Below, piece by piece: positions 52,117 to 60,985 of a stretch of DNA of 64,000 bases (positions are counted from its first letter, which is position 1; each line of letters opens with the position of its first letter). The stretch is from contig NZ_JAQSDN010000002.1 of the NCBI RefSeq assembly GCF_029945925.1, positions 1 through 64,000 on the forward strand. Direction: 5' to 3'. Both the position numbers and the translations under genes were made by a program. The DNA comes from Polaromonas sp. GTDB taxonomy: Bacteria; Pseudomonadota; Gammaproteobacteria; Burkholderiales; Burkholderiaceae_C. The notes beneath the pieces are model-generated. The model made no database searches and was not told the DNA's origin. It saw only the letters and a list, made by a program, of their open reading frames with translations.

Positions 52117-53085
52117 ATGAATGTTCATTTTCTGGCGCAGGACGCCGCGCGCCGGGGCCCCTTGCTGATTGTCATCAATGCGGGTTCGGGCCACCACAAC
52201 ACCGACGACGAACAGGCCCTGATGGCGCGCGTGTTCACGCAGGCTGGCCGCGAGTTCGAGTTCCTGCCGATTGACGAAACCAACCAGATCGACCAAGTGG
52301 CGCGCAGCGCTGTCCGCCAGGCCAAGGCCCGGGGTGGCGTGGTGGTGGCTGCGGGCGGCGACGGCACCATCAATGCCGTGGCCCGCGCCGTGCTGGGCAG
52401 CGGCTGCCCCTTCGGCGTCCTGCCGCAGGGCACCTTCAATTATTTCGGCCGTGTCCATGCAATCCCGCAGGAGACCGAGGCGGCGGCCAGGGCCCTGGTC
52501 GGCGCCAGTGTGTCGCCGGTCCAGGTCGGCCAGGTCAACGGCAGGCTGTTTCTGGTCAATGCCAGTCTGGGTCTGTACCCGCAATTGCTGGAGGACAGGG
52601 AAGCCTGGAAGCAGCAGTTCGGCCGCAGCCGCCTGGTGGCTTTTGTTTCGGGCATGGCCTCGTTGCTGCAGACGCGCCGCCAGCTTCAGCTGCAGATCGA
52701 ATCGGCCGGCCAGGTGGCCGCCTTGCGCACACCGACGCTGTTTGTCGGCAACAACCACCTGCAACTCACACGTGTGGGCATTGCCGAAAAAGACGCCAAT
52801 GCGGTGGTGCACGGCCAGCTGGCCGGGGTGGTGGTGCGTCCCATCGGCACGCTGGCGCTGTTCGGCCTGCTGCTGCGCGGCCTGCTGGGGCGGCTCGGCG
52901 ATGCAGACAATATCCACAGCTTTTCGTTTCGCCGCCTGACGGTCACGCCGCGCGGGCGCCGGCGTGTCAAGGTGGCCACCGACGGGGAGGTCTGCTGGAT
53001 GGAGGCACCGCTGGTGTTCGAGGTCGCCGACCAACCCCTGCTGCTGATGGTTCCCGCGCCGGCCGACCGGGTGGAAGTGGCCTGA
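52117..53085 (+). CDS. Diacylglycerol-kinase-like lipid kinase
   Basis: A 322-residue protein of the DAGK_cat/YegS family. LIVINAGSGHHNTDDEQALM, then VVVAAGGDGTINAVARAVLG (the GGDGT nucleotide-binding motif) and FGVLPQGTFNYFGR are clear. It phosphorylates diacylglycerol or a related lipid alcohol. It starts a two-gene unit: its stop overlaps the phosphoesterase start as TGATG. Confidence 0.85.
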   Translation: MNVHFLAQDAARRGPLLIVINAGSGHHNTDDEQALMARVFTQAGREFEFLPIDETNQIDQVARSAVRQAKARGGVVVAAGGDGTINAVARAVLGSGCPFGVLPQGTFNYFGRVHAIPQETEAAARALVGASVSPVQVGQVNGRLFLVNASLGLYPQLLEDREAWKQQFGRSRLVAFVSGMASLLQTRRQLQLQIESAGQVAALRTPTLFVGNNHLQLTRVGIAEKDANAVVHGQLAGVVVRPIGTLALFGLLLRGLLGRLGDADNIHSFSFRRLTVTPRGRRRVKVATDGEVCWMEAPLVFEVADQPLLLMVPAPADRVEVA

Positions 53086-53912
53086 TGAACAAGCTGCTGC
53101 AGATCTCCGACCCCCATTTCGGCACGGCGCAGCCGCCGGTGATGGAGGCGCTGGTGGAACTGGTGCGGCAACAGCGCCCTGATGTGCTGGTGCTGTCGGG
53201 CGACATCACGCAACGTGCGACGGCGGCGCAGTTTGGCGAGGCGAGGGCGTTTTGTGAACGCCTGCAGATTCCGCAGATGCTGGTTTTGCCCGGCAACCAC
53301 GACATCCCGCTGTTCAACCCCTGGCAACGCCTGGTCACGCCTTATGCGCGCTATTTGCGGGCCTTCGGGCCCGGCCTGGAACCGGTGCTGGACACCGCCT
53401 GGCTGCAACTGAGCATGGTGAACACCACGCGCCGCTGGCGGCACAAAAATGGCGAGGTGTCGGCCCGGCAGATCGAACGGGTGGCCGCTCGCCTGCGCCG
53501 GGCCGGGCCCGGGCAACTGCGCGTGGTGGTGGTGCACCAGCCGGTGTATGTGCTGCGCGCTGAGGACGAGCACGACCGCCTGCTCGGCTGGGAGCCGGCG
53601 GTGCGCGCCTGGGCCGCTGCCGGCGCGGACATTGTCATGGGGGGGCATATTCACCTGCCTTATGTCTGCGAACTGTCCTCCTGCGTGGAAGGCCTGCCGC
53701 GGCGCCTCTGGTGTGTGCAGGCCGGTACCGCGCTGTCCTCACGCATCCGGCGCGAAGCTCCCAACTCCGTGAACCTGCTGCTGTGCGACCCGGCCGCCCA
53801 TCCGCTGGCGGGCCGGCTCGAACGCTGGGACTACCGCAGCGCCGGCGGCGCGGGGCGTTTTGAAGTGGCGCATACCAGCGAGTTTCTGCCGGACCGCGCG
53901 GTGGTTCGCTGA
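53085..53912 (+). CDS. Calcineurin-like metallophosphoesterase
   Basis: A 275-residue protein with the metallophosphoesterase motif set: SDPHFG, LSGDITQRA, PGNHDIPL, VVVHQPVY and GGHIHLPY. It resembles Icc/CpdA-like phosphodiesterases, cleaving cyclic nucleotides or lipid phosphates. The lipid kinase neighbour overlaps by one base, suggesting linked lipid phosphate turnover; inference. Confidence 0.85.
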   Translation: MNKLLQISDPHFGTAQPPVMEALVELVRQQRPDVLVLSGDITQRATAAQFGEARAFCERLQIPQMLVLPGNHDIPLFNPWQRLVTPYARYLRAFGPGLEPVLDTAWLQLSMVNTTRRWRHKNGEVSARQIERVAARLRRAGPGQLRVVVVHQPVYVLRAEDEHDRLLGWEPAVRAWAAAGADIVMGGHIHLPYVCELSSCVEGLPRRLWCVQAGTALSSRIRREAPNSVNLLLCDPAAHPLAGRLERWDYRSAGGAGRFEVAHTSEFLPDRAVVR

Positions 53913-53925
53913 ATCTGCGGACGGA

Positions 53926-54381
53926 TCAGGCGGCAGACAGCGCTTTTTTGCGCAGCTGCCGGGCCACGATGATGTCCCGCAAATGGTCGTAGCTCCAGTT
54001 GAAGGCAAAGGTGTAGGGCAGGAAAAACAGCACGATGCCGATGTCCAGCACAAAGGCTTCCCACAGTCCGATGTCCAGCCACCAGGCGGCCAGCGGCACC
54101 ACGGCCAGGATCAGGCCGACCTCGAACAGCACCGAATGCACCGCCCGCGCGCCCAGCGTGCGCCGGAAACCCAGGCGGCGCTGGGCGTTGTCAAACACCG
54201 CGTTGAACACCATGTTCCAGGCCATGGCGATCAGCGAAATCATCAAGGTCAGCAGCCCCATGTGCGCCAGCGAGTAGCCCAGCAGCCAGGCGCCCAGCGG
54301 CGCACAGAGGGCGATGGCCAGCACCTCGAAACCGAGGGCGTGGAAAAAACGTTCTTTGACGGACTTCTGGAGGAGACTCAT
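53926..54381 (-). CDS. PACE-family efflux pump
   Basis: A 151-residue membrane protein with two tandem BTP (bacterial transmembrane pair) modules, four TM helices. SVKERFFHALGFEVLAIALC and RAVHSVLFEVGLILAVVPLA are the repeated E-containing motifs. PACE pumps export chlorhexidine and similar biocides (AceI) and natural diamines. It diverges from a LysR gene, probably its regulator; 101 bases between starts. Confidence 0.85.
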   Translation of the reverse strand: MSLLQKSVKERFFHALGFEVLAIALCAPLGAWLLGYSLAHMGLLTLMISLIAMAWNMVFNAVFDNAQRRLGFRRTLGARAVHSVLFEVGLILAVVPLAAWWLDIGLWEAFVLDIGIVLFFLPYTFAFNWSYDHLRDIIVARQLRKKALSAA

Positions 54382-54482
54382 GGGCTGGCTGGTGCGCTGG
54401 TGAAATGGGATGCCTGTATTTTTATCGCTATTTCCAATACATTAAAGTTGATAATCATGTTAAAAATAGATAGATAGCCGCC

Positions 54483-55367
54483 ATGCGCCATTCCCCTGAA
54501 GCCCTGACCGCCTTTGCCGAAGCCGCCGCGCTGGGCTCTTTTTCGGCTGCCGCACGCAAGCTGGGCAAAAGCCAGTCCACCGTGAGCACGGCGATTGCCA
54601 ACCTCGAGATCGACCTCGGCCTGACCCTGTTCGACCGCAGCAGCCGCAAACCCGCGCTGACCGAACACGGCCGGGTGATGCTGGGCAAGGTGCAGGAAAT
54701 CCTGGCCGCCAGCGACCGGCTCGACCTCTCAGCCAGCCAGCTCGGCGGCGGCCTCGAAGCCAGGCTCAGCGTGGTCTGGTCAGACACCTACCAGTCGGAT
54801 CGTTTTGAAGACATGCTGACGGCTTTCGAACAGCGTTTCCCTGACCTGGAGTTCGAGTGCCTGATCGCCGAACACGGCGACCTGGTGTCGCTGGTGCAAA
54901 CCGGGCGCGCCCACATCGGTGTGGTCGGCGCCCAAGGGGCGTATCCGCCCGACATCGGTTCAGCCACGATTGCCGAACAGTCCGAAATCGCGCTGTTTGT
55001 CGCCACCAGCCATGCGCTGGCCGGCACGACGGACATCACGCCCGAGCTGCTGGCCCGGCACCGCGAACTGCGGCTGGACACCTACCTGGGCCGCGCCGAC
55101 CAGGTCATGCCGGCGGCGCGCCGCTCCTGGTCGGCGCCCAGTTACCTGATGCTGCTGGAGATGGCGGTGCTGGGTTTTGGCTGGGCCGCGATTCCGCGCT
55201 GGATGGTCACGCGTTTTGCCGTCGGCAAACTCACCGAGCTGGACGCGCGCGGCTGGCCGCAACGGGTGCCGGTGGACGCCGTCTGGTCGCGCCAGCGGCC
55301 GCTGGGCCGCGCCGGCACCTGGCTGCTGCAGGAAATGCTGGCCGCGCCGGCACCCACGGTTTTATAA
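54483..55367 (+). CDS. LysR-type regulator, divergent to the PACE pump
   Basis: A 294-residue LTTR. The N-terminal winged HTH (LTAFAEAAALGSFSAAARKLG KSQSTVSTAIANLEIDLGL) is standard, followed by a periplasmic-binding-like effector domain. Pairing with a PACE-type pump is commonly seen (AceR-type), so an activator responding to a pump substrate is inferred. The intergenic region should carry the LysR box. Confidence 0.8.
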   Translation: MRHSPEALTAFAEAAALGSFSAAARKLGKSQSTVSTAIANLEIDLGLTLFDRSSRKPALTEHGRVMLGKVQEILAASDRLDLSASQLGGGLEARLSVVWSDTYQSDRFEDMLTAFEQRFPDLEFECLIAEHGDLVSLVQTGRAHIGVVGAQGAYPPDIGSATIAEQSEIALFVATSHALAGTTDITPELLARHRELRLDTYLGRADQVMPAARRSWSAPSYLMLLEMAVLGFGWAAIPRWMVTRFAVGKLTELDARGWPQRVPVDAVWSRQRPLGRAGTWLLQEMLAAPAPTVL

Positions 55368-55371
55368 GAAA

Positions 55372-55423
55372 ATGAGGCTCCAGCCCTTATGGGGCGGGCG
55401 CAGGCAGCTCTTTATTTGATAGC
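55372..55423 (-). repeat. Dispersed short repeat supplying a LysR C-terminus
   Basis: AGGCTCCAGCCC, GCGGGCGCAGGCAGCTCTTTATTTGATAGC matches the reverse form. Translation of this repeat on the minus strand gives the last residues (LSNKELPAPAP) of the LysR protein at 55387-56322. Confidence 0.75.
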
Positions 55424-56322
55424 GTCCGGGGCGCGGCCTTGCCGACTTCGCCCAGCAGCCACTGCCGGAAGGCGCCCAGCGGCTTGAGGTGGCTGCGCGA
55501 CTCGGGGTAACACAGGTAGTAACCCATCTCGTCCATGTAGCCGTCGTCCAGCGGCGTGACGACGAGGCCGGCGGCGATGTCGTCCTGCACCAGGCAATGC
55601 GGCACCAGCGCCAGGCCCATGCCGGCACGCACCGCGCGTATCAGGCTGTGGTACTGGTCCAGCTGCGGGCCCATCAGCGTGTTGACGCCGCTGACGCCGT
55701 GCGCCGCGCACCAGTGGGTCCAGGCGTGCGGCACGCTCACATGCTGGAGCAGGGTGAAGCCGGTGATGTCCTGCGCCTGGCGCAGCGGCGGCTGCGCCGG
55801 CAGCCCTGGCGGGGCGATCAGCACGACCTCCCGGCCGGTCAGGTAGTCGGCCCGGGCGCCCGGCCAGCGGCCGTTGCCGAACAAAATCGCGCAGTCCAGG
55901 TCTTCGCGCTGGAAGTCGTAGCCCTGGGCATAGGGCACATAGTGCAGTTCGATCTGCGGATGCTGGCGCTGGAAGTCCGGCAGGCGGGGTATCAGCCATT
56001 TGGCGCCGAAGGTGGGCAGGGTGGACAGGTGCAGGGCGCCGCCGCCGTCGCCGCTGGTGATCAGCTCCAGCGTGGCGGCTTCCAGCTGCGCCAGCACCGG
56101 CCGCACGGCGGCCTCGTAACGCACACCGGCGGGTGTCAGGGTCAGGCGCTGGCGGATGCGCTCGAACAGCAACACGCCGGTGAGTTGTTCAAGCTCGCTG
56201 ATCTGTTTGCTGACGGCGCTTTGCGACAGGTGCAAGGCCTCGCAGGCGCGCGAGACGCTGCCGAACCGCGCGGTGGTGGTGAAGGCGCGGAGCAGGTGAA
56301 TCGGCGGCTGGAGGCGTTTCAT
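55387..56322 (-). CDS. LysR-type regulator (GcvA-like)
   Basis: A 311-residue LTTR with the N-terminal HTH LLRAFTTTARFGSVSRACEALHLSQSAVSKQISELE and a PBP2-type effector domain (GcvA-like YVPYAQGYDFQREDLDCAI). The C-terminal tail LSNKELPAPAP is read from a dispersed repeat, replacing the native end. It diverges from the Bug receptor gene by 130 bases, so a role in regulating it is inferred. Confidence 0.8.
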   Translation of the reverse strand: MKRLQPPIHLLRAFTTTARFGSVSRACEALHLSQSAVSKQISELEQLTGVLLFERIRQRLTLTPAGVRYEAAVRPVLAQLEAATLELITSGDGGGALHLSTLPTFGAKWLIPRLPDFQRQHPQIELHYVPYAQGYDFQREDLDCAILFGNGRWPGARADYLTGREVVLIAPPGLPAQPPLRQAQDITGFTLLQHVSVPHAWTHWCAAHGVSGVNTLMGPQLDQYHSLIRAVRAGMGLALVPHCLVQDDIAAGLVVTPLDDGYMDEMGYYLCYPESRSHLKPLGAFRQWLLGEVGKAAPRTLSNKELPAPAP

Positions 56323-56452
56323 GACCCGATTTTAAGTCAGGTTCATTCCAATATGGACTTAACTCAGTCGAAGACTTCACGGGTGGCCCCGGTCGTCTGG
56401 CACCACTCCTGTTACACAATGGATTCACAAATTCATTTTGAAAAGGATCACC

Positions 56453-57412
56453 ATGCAAAGACGTCACCTCATCGCACTCGCCGCTACTTCAGTACTCCCT
56501 GGAATGGGTTGGGCGCAGTCGAACAAACCCTTGCGCCTGGTGGTGCCGTTTCCTCCCGGTGGTGCCACCGACATGACCGCCCGCGCGCTGGCCGAACCGC
56601 TGGCCCGCGCCCTGGGGATGACCGTGGTGGTTGAAAACCGCAGCGGTGCCGGCGGCTCCATCGGCATGTCCGAAGTGGCCAAGTCCGCACCGGATGGCCT
56701 GACCCTGGGCCTGGCCACGCTGTCGACGCACGGTGTCAACCCGGCCGTCTACAAAAAACTGCCTTACGACCCGATCAAGGATTTCGTGGCCGTGACCGAG
56801 CTGGTCAAGGCGCCCGGCGTGGTGGTGGTCAATGCCGCCCTGCCGGTCAAGAACTTTGCCGAACTGGTGGCCTACCTCAAGGCCAACCCGGGCAAGCTCA
56901 GCTACGCGTCCCCCGGCAATGGCACCATCGGCCACATGTGGGGCGAGATGTTCAAAAGCTCGACCAACACCTTCATGGTGCACATTCCCTACCGCGGTGC
57001 GGGCCCGGCCCTCAACGACGTCGTCGGTGGGCAGGTGATGGTGTATTTCGACCAGGTGGCCGCTTCGCTGCCTTTCATCCAGTCGGGCAAGCTGCGCGCG
57101 ATTGCGGTGTCCTGGGACAAACGCCTGGACGTGCTGCCGGGCACACCGACTTATGGCGAACTCGGCTTGCCCAACAGCAACGACCCGTCCTGGTTTGGCT
57201 TGGTGGCGCCCGCCGGCACGCCGGCGGTCGTGGTCAACCGCGTCCAGCAGGCGGTGGTCAAGTCCCTGCAGGAGCCCGCCGTGCGCACCAAGCTGGCTGG
57301 GCAAGGGCTGTTTGCCTCGGGCACCACGCCCGCCGAGTTTGATGCGCAGATCAAGCGGGAAATCGCGAAGATGCAACGCATCGCCCAGTTCGCAAAAATC
57401 AGCATCGAGTAA
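56453..57412 (+). CDS. Bug-type tripartite tricarboxylate receptor
   Basis: A 319-residue periplasmic receptor of the Bug family. After a signal peptide (cleaved near 20) come PLRLVVPFPPGGATDMTARALA, VENRSGAGGSIGMSEVAKS and HIPYRGAGPALNDVVGGQ, all canonical. It is a soluble ligand-binding component with no membrane partner nearby (orphan Bug). AAAAGGATCACC precedes ATG 56453. The 3' end lies in a 15-base tandem array that includes its stop codon. Confidence 0.85.
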   Translation: MQRRHLIALAATSVLPGMGWAQSNKPLRLVVPFPPGGATDMTARALAEPLARALGMTVVVENRSGAGGSIGMSEVAKSAPDGLTLGLATLSTHGVNPAVYKKLPYDPIKDFVAVTELVKAPGVVVVNAALPVKNFAELVAYLKANPGKLSYASPGNGTIGHMWGEMFKSSTNTFMVHIPYRGAGPALNDVVGGQVMVYFDQVAASLPFIQSGKLRAIAVSWDKRLDVLPGTPTYGELGLPNSNDPSWFGLVAPAGTPAVVVNRVQQAVVKSLQEPAVRTKLAGQGLFASGTTPAEFDAQIKREIAKMQRIAQFAKISIE

Positions 57413-57470
57413 ATCAGCATCGAGTAAATCAGCATCGAGTAAATCAGCATCGAATAAATCAGCATCGAGT
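57396..57470. repeat. AAATCAGCATCGAGT tandem array (5 copies)
   Basis: Five 15-base units: 57396-57410, 57411-57425, 57426-57440, 57441-57455 (with GAAT variant) and 57456-57470. The Bug gene ends KISIE followed by the first TAA of the array (57410-57412), so each further unit repeats the ISIE-stop. In another frame the array is open (KSASS repeated). Confidence 0.9.
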
Positions 57471-57483
57471 AAAGCGGAAGAAA

Positions 57484-57515
57484 CCGCCCCGCAGCGCCTG
57501 CGCGCTGTGGGGCGG
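57484..57515. terminator. Strong GC hairpin after the Bug gene
   Basis: CCGCCCCGCAGCGC (57484-57497) pairs with GCGCTGTGGGGCGG (57502-57515) with one G-U pair. No T-run follows on either strand, so it may be an attenuator, mRNA-stabilising hairpin or rho-assisted terminator. Confidence 0.5.
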
Positions 57516-57595
57516 CTCCCATGCACCCCCGGCTGCAACGTGGCCTTGGCCGACTTGGCCACCGCAGGGGTGCCGACAGGACCACAATCATCACC

Positions 57596-58444
57596 ATGAC
57601 CCCATTTCTCCGCTCTCTGCCCGGCACCACGGCCCTGGTGCTCGATTCACCCCACAGCGGGACCGACTACCCCGACGACTTTGCCTACGCCTGCGCGCTG
57701 CCTATCCTGCGCCGCGCCGAAGACACCCATGTCGAAAAGCTCTACGACTTCGCCCACGGTCTGGGTGCGGGCTGGGTCGAGGCCTTTTTTCCGCGCAGCT
57801 ACCTCGACGCCAACCGCGACACCACCGAGATCGACGTCAGCCTGTTTGACGAGTCCTGGCCCGATGCCGTGTCCACCGACACCAAGGTGATGAGCAAGGT
57901 GCGCCTGGGCAAGGGCCTGATCTGGCGCACCACCGATGACGGCGAGGCCATCTACGCGCGCAAGCTCGGCGTGGCCGAAGTGCAGGCGCGTATTGCGCGT
58001 TGCTGGGAGCCCTACCATGCGGCGGTGGCCCAGGCCATCGACAGCGCGCATCAGCGTCACGGCTACAGCATCCACCTCAACTGCCACTCGATGCCGGCCA
58101 TCGCGTCCAGCCACGCCACCGAGTTCCCGGGCGAGGCGCATGCCGACTTCGTGGTCGGCAACCGCGATGGATCCACCTCCAGCGAGCCGCTGGCCCGGCT
58201 GGTGTGTCAGCACCTCCAGGGCCTGGGTTACAGCGTGGCCTACAACCACCCCTACAAAGGTGTGGAACTCGTGCGCCGTTACGGTGAGCCGCTGCAGCAG
58301 CGCCACAGCATCCAGCTCGAGGTCAACCGCAAGCTCTACATGGACGAGCAGACGCTGGCCATGCACGAAGGGGCTGTGCCTCTGAAGGCCAGCCTGCAGT
58401 CGCTGGTGCAGATGCTGCTGGCCACCGACCCGCGCACCCTGTAG
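57596..58444 (+). CDS. N-formylglutamate amidohydrolase
   Basis: A 282-residue zinc hydrolase of the FGase family. LDSPHSGTDYP, the EDTHVEKLYD segment, LIWRTTDD and LNCHSMPAIASS (metal His) are conserved. It hydrolyses N-formyl-L-glutamate (histidine degradation) or related N-acyl amino acids. It starts a three-gene operon with an HDAC-like deacylase and an FAD oxidase. GCGGTGGG-like ribosome sites are absent, start by homology. Confidence 0.8.
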   Translation: MTPFLRSLPGTTALVLDSPHSGTDYPDDFAYACALPILRRAEDTHVEKLYDFAHGLGAGWVEAFFPRSYLDANRDTTEIDVSLFDESWPDAVSTDTKVMSKVRLGKGLIWRTTDDGEAIYARKLGVAEVQARIARCWEPYHAAVAQAIDSAHQRHGYSIHLNCHSMPAIASSHATEFPGEAHADFVVGNRDGSTSSEPLARLVCQHLQGLGYSVAYNHPYKGVELVRRYGEPLQQRHSIQLEVNRKLYMDEQTLAMHEGAVPLKASLQSLVQMLLATDPRTL

Positions 58445-58484
58445 TTCCGCGCCGCGTGGCAGGGCTCGCGGATAATCGCGGGCC

Positions 58485-59525
58485 ATGATCACCCTGTTCA
58501 GCGACCTGCACGCCCTGCATGCGCCCGCCTTCGAATTTTTCCGCGGCGAGCGTGTGCCCTGTTTTGAAACCCCGGCGCGGGCCGCGTTTGTCCTGGAGCG
58601 CCTGCTGCAGGGCGGCCACGATTTGCGCGAGCCGCATGTCGACAGCCGCGCGGTGCTGTGCCAGGTGCACAGCGCGCGTTACCTTGCGTTTCTCGAGCAC
58701 GCCTGGGAGCACTGGCTGCGCCTGGAGCCCGGCAACGCGGCGGGCCAGCCTTTTCCGTCGGTCTGGCCGGTGCGCACCCTGCGCAGCGACGTTGAACCGG
58801 TCAACTTCATCGCACGCCTGGGCCTGTATTCGATGGACAACGGCTCGCCGCTGTCGGCCGGCACTTGGGCTGCCGCCAAGGCCGGGGCCGACGCCGCGGC
58901 CAGCGCGGCAGCGCTGATCGGTGAAGGCGCGCGCGCGGTGTTTTGCTGCAGCCGCCCGCCCGGCCACCATGCGGGCGCCGACTTCATGGGCGGCTACTGC
59001 TTTCTGAACAATGCCGCCGTTGCGGCGCAGGCCTTGCGCCAGGGCGGCGCAGACCGGGTGGCCGTGCTCGACGTGGACTACCACCACGGCAACGGCACAC
59101 AAAGCATTTTTTACGATCGCGCCGACGTGTTGTTTGTCAGCCTGCACGGCGACCCGCTGACCGAGTACCCGTTTTACCTCGGCCATGCCGACGAGGCGGG
59201 CGAGGGTGCCGGCCTGGGCTTCAACCTGAATCTGCCGCTGCCCGCGGGCGCGTCGGTCAGCGCCTGGTTCGAGGCGCTGGAGCAAGGTTGCCGGCGCATC
59301 ACGCGGCATGGCGCGCAGGCGCTGGTGGTGTCGCTGGGGCTGGACACCTTCGAGGGTGACCCGATTTCCACCTTTGCGCTGCAGGCGGCCGACTTCGGCC
59401 GGCTGGGCCGGCGCCTGGCGGCGCTCGGCTTGCCGACGGTGTTTGTGCTCGAAGGCGGTTATGCGGCCGAAGCGCTGGGCACCAACGCGGTCCAGGTCAT
59501 CGACGGTTTTGAACAGGGGGCGTAG
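58485..59525 (+). CDS. Histone deacetylase-like amidohydrolase
   Basis: A 346-residue zinc amidohydrolase of the HDAC superfamily: RPPGHHAGADFMGGYCFLNN (His pair), LDVDYHHGNGTQSIFYD (metal Asp/His) and SLGLDTFEGDP. Bacterial members deacetylate polyamines or acetyl-amines (ApaH/AcuC-like). It follows the N-formylglutamate amidohydrolase by 40 bases and touches the next ORF (stop then ATG, no gap). Confidence 0.85.
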   Translation: MITLFSDLHALHAPAFEFFRGERVPCFETPARAAFVLERLLQGGHDLREPHVDSRAVLCQVHSARYLAFLEHAWEHWLRLEPGNAAGQPFPSVWPVRTLRSDVEPVNFIARLGLYSMDNGSPLSAGTWAAAKAGADAAASAAALIGEGARAVFCCSRPPGHHAGADFMGGYCFLNNAAVAAQALRQGGADRVAVLDVDYHHGNGTQSIFYDRADVLFVSLHGDPLTEYPFYLGHADEAGEGAGLGFNLNLPLPAGASVSAWFEALEQGCRRITRHGAQALVVSLGLDTFEGDPISTFALQAADFGRLGRRLAALGLPTVFVLEGGYAAEALGTNAVQVIDGFEQGA

Positions 59526-60629
59526 ATGGACAGCGTGGACGTGGTGGTGATAGGTGCGGGTGTGGTCGGGCTGGCCGTGGCGCGTGCGCTGGCCCTGCAG
59601 GGGCGCGAGGTGATGGTGCTGGAAGCGGCGGACGCCATCGGCACCGGCACCAGCTCGCGCAACAGCGAGGTGATCCACGCCGGCATTTATTATTCGCAGG
59701 GCTCGCTCAAGGCGCGCCTGTGCGTGGAAGGCAAAGAGTTGCTGTACGACTATTGCGCGCAGCGCAGCATCGGCCACAGCCGCTGCGGCAAGCTGATCGT
59801 CGCCACCCATGCATCGCAGATTCCCCAGCTGCAGGCCATCATCGCCAAGGCGGCCGCCAACGGGGTGCATGACCTGACGCTGCTCACACGTGAGCAGGCG
59901 CAGGCGCTGGAGCCTGCGCTGGACTGTGTGGCGGCCGTCTTGTCGCCGAGCACCGGCATTGTGGACAGCCACGCGCTGATGCTGGCGCTGCAGGGCGACC
60001 TCGAGAACGCCGGCGGCATGGTGGTGCTCAATTCGCCGCTGGCCCAGGCGCACTGTGCGCCATCAGCTATTGTTCTGGTAGCAGAAGACGGCACCGAACT
60101 GGCGGCGCAAAGCGTGGTTAATGCCGCCGGCCTGCATGCGCAGGTGCTGGCCAGTCGTTTTGCGGGGCTGGACGCGCAGCATGTGCCGCCCAGCCATTAC
60201 GCCAAGGGCAACTACTTCACGCTTGCGGGCCGCTCGCCGTTCAGCCGCCTGATTTACCCGGTGCCCGAAGCCGCCGGGCTGGGTGTGCACCTGACCCTGG
60301 ACCTGGGTGGCCAGGCCAAGTTCGGCCCTGACGTGCAGTGGGTGGACTCGCCCGATGATCTGGTGGTGGACCCGCGCCGCGGCGACGGCTTTTACGCCGA
60401 GGTGCGCAAGTACTGGCCGGGCCTGCCTGATGGTGCGTTGCTGGCCGGTTATGCCGGCATACGGCCCAAGATCCAGGCGCCCGACCAGCCAGCCAGCGAC
60501 TTCCTGATCCAGGGCCAGTCCGAACACGGCGTCGCGGGCCTGGTCAACCTGTTCGGAATCGAGTCGCCGGGCCTGACCAGTTCGCTGGCGATCGGCCGCC
60601 ATGTCAGCGAGCTGCTCCCGAAAAAATAG
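59526..60629 (+). CDS. L-2-hydroxyglutarate oxidase-like FAD enzyme
   Basis: A 367-residue FAD enzyme with a GxGxxG dinucleotide fold ([16 protein letters not shown]), [14 protein letters not shown] (LhgO signature) and [13 protein letters not shown]. It probably oxidises a hydroxy acid or amine arising from the operon products. The sequence CAGCTATTGTTCTGGTAGCAG at 60065-60085 looks like the core of the dispersed repeat inside the gene. It ends at a bidirectional terminator. Confidence 0.8.
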   Translation: MDSVDVVVIGAGVVGLAVARALALQGREVMVLEAADAIGTGTSSRNSEVIHAGIYYSQGSLKARLCVEGKELLYDYCAQRSIGHSRCGKLIVATHASQIPQLQAIIAKAAANGVHDLTLLTREQAQALEPALDCVAAVLSPSTGIVDSHALMLALQGDLENAGGMVVLNSPLAQAHCAPSAIVLVAEDGTELAAQSVVNAAGLHAQVLASRFAGLDAQHVPPSHYAKGNYFTLAGRSPFSRLIYPVPEAAGLGVHLTLDLGGQAKFGPDVQWVDSPDDLVVDPRRGDGFYAEVRKYWPGLPDGALLAGYAGIRPKIQAPDQPASDFLIQGQSEHGVAGLVNLFGIESPGLTSSLAIGRHVSELLPKK

Positions 60630-60668
60630 CTGCTGGCGCCCGTTGCGCGGGCGCTAGCAGCTGTTTTT
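60621..60668. terminator. Bidirectional terminator between the FAD-oxidase and glsB genes
   Basis: AGCTGCTGGCGCCCG (60628-60642) pairs with CGGGCGCTAGCAGCT (60648-60662); AAAAAA lies before and GTTTTT after, so it works on both strands. It overlaps the stop codon of the FAD oxidase. Confidence 0.85.
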
Positions 60669-60680
60669 GATTGAGAAGGT

Positions 60681-60932
60681 CTAGCCGCGTTTGCCGCTCA
60701 CCATGCGGTAGAGGAACAGCAGCAGCATGGCGCCCAGCACGGCCGCGATGAAACCGGCGGACTCGCCGACCTGGTACAGGCCCAGCGCCCCACCCAGGTA
60801 GCTGGCAAGCACCGAACCGACGATACCTATCAGCACCGTGATGATGAAGCCTGAGGGGTCACGCCCGGGCATCAGGAATTTGGCGACCAGGCCAACGATA
60901 AAGCCGATAAGAATGGTCCAGAGAATGCCCAT
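60681..60932 (-). CDS. GlsB/YeaQ/YmgE family membrane protein
   Basis: An 83-residue protein with three TM segments: GILWTILIGFIVGLVAKFLM, FIITVLIGIVGSVLASYLG and GFIAAVLGAMLLLFLY. The glycine-rich pattern is typical of transglycosylase-associated (GlsB-type) stress proteins. Function in general stress response inferred. Convergent to the oxidase gene through a bidirectional terminator. Confidence 0.85.
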   Translation of the reverse strand: MGILWTILIGFIVGLVAKFLMPGRDPSGFIITVLIGIVGSVLASYLGGALGLYQVGESAGFIAAVLGAMLLLFLYRMVSGKRG

Positions 60933-60985
60933 GAATGTGTGTTCCAGAAAAAAGGTTGAAGAGATGGCTGACGCGGAAGATCCGT

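Noticed and set aside
57396..57470. Tandem array considered as CRISPR
   Set aside because: Units are contiguous with no spacers and only 15 bases long.
57102..57599. KSASS-repeat frame across the Bug gene end
   Set aside because: It is out of frame with the Bug receptor; the true reading ends at TAA 57410-57412.
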